Origin: Chinchilla lanigera
Taxonomy: Eukaryota; Chordata; Mammalia; Rodentia; Chinchillidae
Length of the DNA: 64,000 nucleotides
Assembly: GCF_000276665.1 (NCBI RefSeq)
Contig: NW_004955417.1
Span: 24,167,400 to 24,231,399, forward strand
Reading direction: 5' to 3'
Shown here: positions 57,330 to 64,000 of the stretch, piece after piece
Numbering within the stretch: the first letter of the stretch is position 1
Layout of the letters: each line of letters begins with the position of its first letter
Notes under the pieces: generated by a model
What the model was told of the DNA's origin: nothing
Seen by the model: only the letters and a program-made list of their open reading frames with translations
Database searches by the model: none
Translations under genes and position numbers: made by a program

Positions 57330-57450
57330 TGTTACTTTCATTTTAGAGATGATATATTGAGACCATTTTGAGTTTATTAAATTACTGAATCAGGACTCAC
57401 ACTCCTATACACCTCATTCTGCAGTCCATGCCCTTTCTCCTGAACCATGC
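57330..57450 (-). mobile_element. MIR fragment, reverse
   Basis: TTTAGAGATGATATATTGAG, TAAATTACTGAATCAGGACT and GCAGTCCATGCCCTTTCTCC, TGAACCATGCTGCC keep the reverse MIR order ('ttacagatgaggaaactgag ... cagagctgggactcgaacc ... ctgactcc..gtcc'). Confidence 0.5.
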
Positions 57451-60400
57451 TGCCCTCCCCCTAATAGAGAGCTTTTGGTGATTCTTTTCTGAGCTTTTAA
57501 GAGCAATCTTTGTTAGTCTTTCACTGGTAATTTTCATAGCAAACAACACAGTTATTACTCAGTACTGGTTAGAACTCTGCTAATTGCTAGTGCTCATTCT
57601 GTTAGTAAACATGGTATTTAGTGACTCCAGAAAGAATCCAAATTGTGGGAAAACACAAACTGATAACATAAACAAACGCTTTACAGCAAGCCTTTGTTTG
57701 AGTTCCAGTGTCAAACAATTTTTAATTGCCATTTTTACTTTTGACCAAATAGCTTGTATTTAAAAATCCTTTAAAGTCTGAGAATTGGATTTTCTATAAC
57801 ATTTCCTGATATTGGTTTATATATATACAGTACATCTCATACAGTGTGTGCATTAGTTTATGCAAGGCCCATGCTCTTCTGCAGACTAAGCCCACACTGT
57901 TACTGAAAAGCACCTTGTCAATTTTTATGAATGACCTAAGAGTGCCATAGATAAACTAATCTTATTTTATCACTGTGCTCAGTTAGTGTTGAACTTATCA
58001 TGGGCAAAGTGCTAAGGAAAAGGTTTTCTCTCTCCCCCTCTCTCTCTCTGTTTCTGTCTCTTTCTCCTTGTTTCCCATATCTTCCCTTTCTCAGATGAAT
58101 GTGAGTGTCTAAAGTGGATGTAAGAGGGCCACAACATCTGGGTAGCCTAGAGAACAAAGCACACAGATGGCACACGAGCCACTTTTCATTGGTCACTGGC
58201 TGTCTTCTACGCCTTCTCTTTCAGGTATACATAACCACTTCTGCTCAAAACTAGACTGGAAGCAACATATCTAGAGTCTGTGTACCATCAACCATGTGGG
58301 AAGGAGTTAGTTTGGATCACTGTAATTTAAGCATTAATGTTCAAAAACACAAAACCAAGTTTGCTGTTGGGAAGCTTCATGAATGGTCACAGGGACCAAT
58401 ATGGCAGAATGAAGTGTTGTTTCTATTCTATGTATCCATGTGTGTTTGAAAAGTATCTTGTAAGATGCGTTAGTACTGTAGGCAATAAAAGACTTAAAAT
58501 CTTGCTTTGTGCAAGGTGTGCTCCACAATAGAACATAAAGAAGAAAGTATTAGCCTGCTCTCCCAGTGGGCAGCCCTAGTTCTGCTGATACAATGAAATG
58601 GGTGTGTTTATATAATCTGGATATTCAGGAAAAAATTATGCAATTCAGCACAATTTTCCCAAAGGAGCTGAAATTGAACAGAAACCAACTGCACATCTGG
58701 GTCTCGGGTTGCTTCAGCCTCGGACGCAAAGATGAAAATGAATTCCAAGTGATCAAAAAGCCCAAATACTCACCCCTGACAAGATTTTCCCTTGCTGAAT
58801 GGAAAGCTTAACAACTGTGTTTTTCCCCTGAAATATAAATTACAATCAGCTGGTGCTAGTTCTGTTATTTTTGTGATCTTTTACTGATCAGAAAAACAGT
58901 GTTTCATTACTAGCAGAACACACATGAAAAGAAAAATACCCTAACACCTTCCCATGGTTTTTAACTGTAATGGAAATCTAGATCAAACCTGGGTGTGCCT
59001 TCATGGGTTTTAATATGAGGCAATGATCAGATATTACTATCTTTTCATTCATGTTTATGATTAGCACTAAGAAGAAATTGTTACAGGAGAAGTGATGCAA
59101 ACGCTGCTATCTTTTAAACATAGTTTTAGTCACTTATTTCTGGTGTACATATGAGCGATGCTTTGAAATGCAGCTGTCAGATATAGGATTGAAATTGTTA
59201 AATCACCCACCACCTCCTTGTTTTGACATGGTGGGGGTACTGTCAGTGTTTTATTTGCATAAGAGGGACTAAGTAAGAACTCTATTTTAGTGTTGAAATT
59301 CCGACAGGAATATTTGATGCTTTGTTGCTGATTTCCACGCAGTACAGTCTTGTTTCCCCATGAACCTAAGATTCCAGTGTTTCTTTCTGGGGCAACTTGT
59401 GGGATATGAACAATCTGGTCTAATGGGATATACTGCACCCAAGAAGCAGTTGGTTAAGTAGATCACTTGAGTGTAGACAACACACACACAAACACATCGA
59501 CACACATGACGTCTGTTAGCAAATTTCTCAGCTGCAAATGTGTCCCTTCTAAAAGGTGCTGCAGGGATTCAGAGCTGAACTTTGGACTTTCACTCCTCTA
59601 GCACACAGACTTGGCCATTTTGTCCTTTCAGTGGTGGTGATAGGAACACAGAGCATAATGAATAAAGAGAAAGCTTGCAGACTTTTTTCTGTTGTCAGTA
59701 CTCAGATAAACAAGATCAGTAGCCATAACATTTTCTTTAGCTGAATGTGACATCCTAGAAGAAAACACCCTGGTACATGATAGCACGTCTTCATTCTTAG
59801 TCAAAATATATTTTTAGCCCAATTGTTATGGTGTCACAGTAAATACAAAATATTCCCCTCGTGCCCTTCTGCAGCCAAGCAACTTGGAGAGAAGCATAGC
59901 CCCTAGAAGTGCATGGGGTTTATCTCCAATCAGCCGCGCGCTGCTCACTGCCTCATGGGCAGGGTAAGTTTGAATTTAGATAGAATCAAGGACAAAATTA
60001 CCACTGCCGATACCTCCAGGGTGTTCCTGTATTACAGCCCTCAACAGAAATACTGTAGAGGTGGCCTGGATGTTGCTGATAGTGTTCAATGACTTGGAGG
60101 GGACTACGACTCTGAACTATCACGCTTTGGAGAAATAAAAAGTTGTAGATCAGCTTCCAAAAGCAATTTTCAAGCAGTAGCAAAAGGGAGAGAGAAAAGG
60201 CTTAAGCATTTTTCAAAAGTGAGAAACCGGTTTGAGGCCAGCTCCTACTGAACACACATAAATGGTGACAGGAGGTTATTTTCTCATTAGGAACCTGAGA
60301 CTTATCTCAACTGTACTACTATACACATTTTGTGCCCCAGGCACGCTGGTGTGTGTGGGGGGAGCTATTTAGAATTGAGGGCTGGTAATAACTGCAGGCT

Positions 60401-60955
60401 ACGTCAGCCATCTGCACAGAGCCAGGTATCTCCAGCTTTTGACTTCAGTGGCAGAAGCATACATTCTTCCTCTCCAGAGGAAACTGCAAGACTGTGTTGT
60501 TCTGTCCTGTGTTAATGATAACATCCTCAACAGTCTCAGCAGCAACTAAAGTTTGCTTGGACACTTAATATTGCTAAAATTCACTCATATATTAACTGGT
60601 TCAACTCCAGAAACATCTAGCGTGCCAGCAGGACCAATATCATCATTTCTCTTATTTCTCTTCGACAAATATGAAAACCATAGTGCAGATTTCCCTCAGG
60701 TGCAGAAATGACATTACTTTAGAATTGAAAGGCATCTTCAGGGAGCTCATTTTGGCCTCTAATTCCACAGAAAAGGAAGGAAGACCAGGAAGATCACACG
60801 ATGACTCAGAAAGAAAGAACTGAGATTCCATGCAGACTTGGACCAGTGCTCTTTCAAATTGCAGCACTGCCTGTGACAGTGGAGAGGCGTTTCCTTCCCT
60901 TCAAGGGAGACTTGCTTCTGTGTGCAGTTGCTGGGGAAGAGGAGTGCAGCTGCTG
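57451..60955. other. Mostly unique, no gene seen
   Basis: A (CT)n-rich tract lies at about 58025-58070 and an imperfect (CA)n tract at 59481-59505. No exon or repeat family recognised. Confidence 0.4.
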
Positions 60956-60979
60956 AGAGGCGGTGCCTGACTATCTCAG

Positions 60980-61035
60980 TTCCTAGGCCAATGCCTGCTC
61001 TGTAACAGGTACTCAGTAGATATATGGGAGCTGAA
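60980..61035 (+). mobile_element. MIR/L2-type 3' end
   Basis: CCAATGCCTGCTCTGTAACA, GGTACTCAGTAGATATATGG fits the shared 3' ending of these families. Short. Confidence 0.4.
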
Positions 61036-61829
61036 TGTGTCTTCTAAGAGCATCTACGCTGTTTTAGAAATAGAACTGCAAACATTTGGCATAAACTGAA
61101 AGTCTCCTGATCAGACGCAGAGGAGCATGTGTCATCTATATGCCAGTCTTCTCCATAAATGACACAATATGCCCAGAAGTAACTCGGAAACTTGCTTGGG
61201 ATGGGAATGGGGAGGGGCACTAGTCTTGGGGGACAGTGGGGGAGCACTCAGAGACTCCGGTTTTTAAAGCACTCTCTTCTACCCTCACTAAACTTTGTTC
61301 TTCACCCATATTTTGACATTAAAAGCTCTAGTTCTCACCAGGGGGTCATTTCAAACTGTGTCTCCTTTCTCACTGGCTCTGCAAAGAAAGCCACTGTTAC
61401 AGACATGCGCTGTATCCTATAGGTGCTTTCGGCACAAAGGAGGTCAACAGTCACACGAGAAAGACACTAACGTTCTCTGTTTCAAGGTGAGTCGTGGGGC
61501 AGAGGATAAAGCAACTGGAGCTGAGTGACAGTGCGTGGTAATAATTTGTCTCAGGTACGTTCATCAGGTCCTTTCATTCCCATTTTCTTATATGATCGTC
61601 ATGACTTCAAGGTGTAAGGAAAATCATGATTTGCTTTCCTTAAGAGGTGAGATCAAGGTTTGCAGTGGCCATGTCACATGCTCAATGTAAAAAGTCTGGG
61701 AAGTTTCCTAACCCCAAGTCCACTGTTGGTCTCATTTCCCCAGGGACATGGGGTGCAAGGCGGGGAAAGGCTGCAGGGTCCTCACCCCTCTCTGGTGTGG
61801 GCTGGGGCAGGTTGTCTGCTGCACAGGTT
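61036..61829. other. Unique sequence, one weak exon-like signal
   Basis: A good 5' splice-like site (TTTCAAG, GTGAGT at about 61480-61491) follows a possible 3' site (CCTATAG at 61416-61422) and one frame between them is open. See the rejected list; I do not call a gene. Confidence 0.35.
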
Positions 61830-61972
61830 AAAAGCTGGGCTCCAGGGACTGGGGACTTAGCTCAGCGGCACAGCGCCTGCCTGGCAAGCACAAGGTTGTG
61901 AGTTTGATTCCCGGTACCGGAAAAACAAACAAACAAACAAAAAACAACAACAACAAAAAAGCTGGGCTCCAG
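61830..61972 (+). mobile_element. Young ID-type SINE with perfect target-site duplication
   Basis: The body (61846-61920) reads GGACTGGGGACTTAGCTCAG, CGGCACAGCGCCTGCCTGGC, AAGCACAAGGTTGTGAGTTT, GATTCCCGGTACCGG. The tail is (CAAA)n and (CAA)n rich. AAAAGCTGGGCTCCAG (16 bp) flanks it at 61830-61845 and 61957-61972 with no mismatch. Confidence 0.95.
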
Positions 61973-64000
61973 CAGCTTCTCACTCCTCCTACGGCCCACA
62001 GAAAACAAAACTGTGGAAAGCCTACATTTCAGTCTCCTCAAATTTATTTTTCTAGCTTTTCAAACACACAGTATTCTGCTCTAAGCTTTCAGAAATTGTT
62101 GAAGTTGAAATTCCAATTAACCTCGGTGGTAAGTGCCGTAACTATAGGGAACTTTATGTTTTTCATGAAATGAGAAGGAACCTCAAATGTTACTGGAATT
62201 TGCTAAAAATGGACAGGGATCAGGATGCAGATGATTAAGCTGACAACGCTCTGTTGTTCAGACTGGAAATACCGGCAAGTTCAATTTTTAATGCAGAAGT
62301 GACTATTTTTATTAGCTGTGGTTCTTTGTGATCTTTTACTTTTATATCACATATATGAAATATATGTATACATACACACATATATGTAAAATGCATGTAT
62401 ATTTTATATGTCTCTCCATAGACATTTATACATATTTATGTATACATGTACATATATTTATATTTTATTTTTCTTTCTCCTTAAGAAGATCATTTAAGTC
62501 CAAATTAAGCATCAGGTAACATCAACGGGATAGCTGATTTCATGGATTAAATATCCAAATAATAAAAATTCCAATGGGTCTAGACACATTACAAATAAAA
62601 TCTAGTCTTAAGTGTAGCTGTATGTGGAATTTAACATTATCTTAATATTTGGCCAGGAATCAGGGAGAAAATAAATAGTATTCCTTCTCTGGAACATGAT
62701 TGTTAAAATAAATATTGTCTTTTGGCAAAAACAAGGCACTGCTTTCCAGCCTCCGGGAGATCTTTTTCTTGTGACGGCCATGGCACGTTCTGGGACACCG
62801 ATGAACGAATATGGCTTGAGCTGCCACGATGAGGCAGCATGGGACACACACCCAAAGCAGGAGACTCACTCCCCGGGCGTCTGTGGGCTAGTTATGGAAG
62901 GGCAGATAAACAGCCTGACTTCCATTTCTTGCTGCTAAGCGAAGCCACCAAGTGTTCTCCCCACAGACTCTCAAAGTGGCCTTGCAGCCTTCCCGTGATC
63001 AGCCATGTTCTACCTGAAACGGCACTGAAGGCCCACTGACCACACCTGAAGGAATTGTGAGAGGAAGTGCACCAGCTCCAGGGAAGAGTGCTGCATTCCA
63101 GGCCCAGTGGTCAGCCTTCTGTAAAGAGAAAGGCTGGGATTTGGAGAGGGAGGGAAACAGGATGAGCAAAGACTGCAGAGAGAAAATGTGTGAACAGAAG
63201 AGACCGAAGAGACAAATATGGAATAAAAAGAGCGTTCGCCTTAGGGCTGGGCAGTGAGGTTCTATCCCCATTGCCTAAGGGTTTCATGCAGAAACTCTGC
63301 CTACTATGGTACATTCCCTTTCATAAATACTAAAGGTAAACAAGCAATGGTTTCTGGTCTCTAGACACCCACCGCCACCCTATAACAATCGGTATCACAC
63401 TCTGGAAGGTGTGTGATTCTCAGTCATAGCTTTCACCTCAATACAATGGGTAGAATAAAGGTAACTTCAAGAGATGCCAAAACTTCCCTTCGCCAAGTAA
63501 AGCCCTTCCACATACGGTCTTTGGGTTCATCATGAGTAACCTTGATAGTTATTCTTTTGCTCCCCCTAATGACAAAGTAAAGAAAGCTTCAGGTGTATTG
63601 CACTTTTAAAGACAGATAAAACACTCAGCCCATCTCTTTGCCATTTAAAGTTTGGATGTAGCCGGGCTTGAGGCTGAACTGGTAAAGATGACCTCGGTAC
63701 ATCCCTGCGAGCAATATGAGCCTCTAAATTTTCCCACTGAGTTGGACAAGAATCAGCATATCCTGTTTTGAACATCTGCACAATTAGATTGACAAGCGAG
63801 TGATTCTGATTGCCTCATGCATCCCTGTCCCGTCCAATCTTTATCCATAAGGAATATGAAATAGCTGCTCTTACTTTTTTCTATCTAGACAAAAATGGAA
63901 TATCAGGACTGACTGGAAATGACGGTCTAAAACTCATTAAACTCTCTTGCAATTGCCAGAGGTGACATATGTATACTCAGCACCATCATTTTCTTGAAAA
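61973..64000. other. Unique sequence, no gene seen
   Basis: A TA/CA-rich stretch (about 62340-62470) with alternating purine-pyrimidine runs is present. The rest is unrecognised. Confidence 0.4.

Noticed and set aside
61416..61491. Possible 63-base internal exon with a strong GTGAGT donor
   Set aside because: The acceptor has a poor pyrimidine tract and no partner exon is visible. One open frame over 21 codons is not evidence.
1..64000. CRISPR arrays, operons, phage or plasmid functions
   Set aside because: No regularly spaced repeats with unique spacers exist, and repeat content is clearly mammalian.

Overview
This window looks like rodent (placental mammal) nuclear DNA, mostly intergenic or intronic. 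It carries tRNA-Ala-related ID-type SINEs ending in GGTACC plus an A-rich tail, one B1-ID composite SINE, 5'-truncated L1s with a lineage-specific 3' tail, MaLR LTRs, ancient MIR and L2 pieces, and the DNA transposon fossils MER20 and Tigger. The ID family and the B1-ID dimer suggest a hystricognath or sciurid-type rodent; I lean towards a hystricognath (caviomorph or mole-rat), but this is inference. Nothing is bacterial: there are no operons and no CRISPR array. The many 60-170 residue ORFs are of a size expected by chance, and no complete protein-coding gene is visible.

Layout. 1-7700: a SINE next to an L1 tail, a second copy of that tail near 3.3 kb, mostly unique sequence, and a 143-bp near-identical inverted duplication (4850-4992 and 6278-6420). 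7.7-19 kb: microsatellite, many MIR/L2 relics, a minus-strand L1 3' end, and a SINE nested inside a MIR. 19-27.4 kb: three LTRs of one MaLR-like family (one with internal sequence), an ancient L1/HAL1-like element, a minus-strand L1, a third L1 tail, and a 23-bp triplicated repeat, closed by a Tigger fossil. 27.5-37 kb: a young SINE with perfect target-site duplication, low-complexity tracts and MER20. 37.7-39.1 kb: two weak candidate terminal exons facing each other across a 100-N assembly gap whose flanks are identical. 42.4-48.5 kb: a diverged tandem repeat, an old L1 3' end and a younger 5'-truncated L1 with the fourth tail copy. 50.0-54.25 kb: a decayed class I endogenous retrovirus with both LTRs, a tRNA-Gly-like primer binding site and remnants of protease, reverse transcriptase, RNase H and integrase. 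54.4-56.8 kb: an old minus-strand L1 interrupted by a SINE whose 3' half is duplicated. 57-64 kb: mostly unique sequence with one more young SINE.

I found no novel multi-gene system. The points most worth following are the probably artefactual gap, the inverted duplication, the tRNA-Gly-type retroviral fossil, the internally duplicated SINE and the two convergent exon candidates. Coordinates of old repeats are approximate because they were judged by eye against remembered family patterns.
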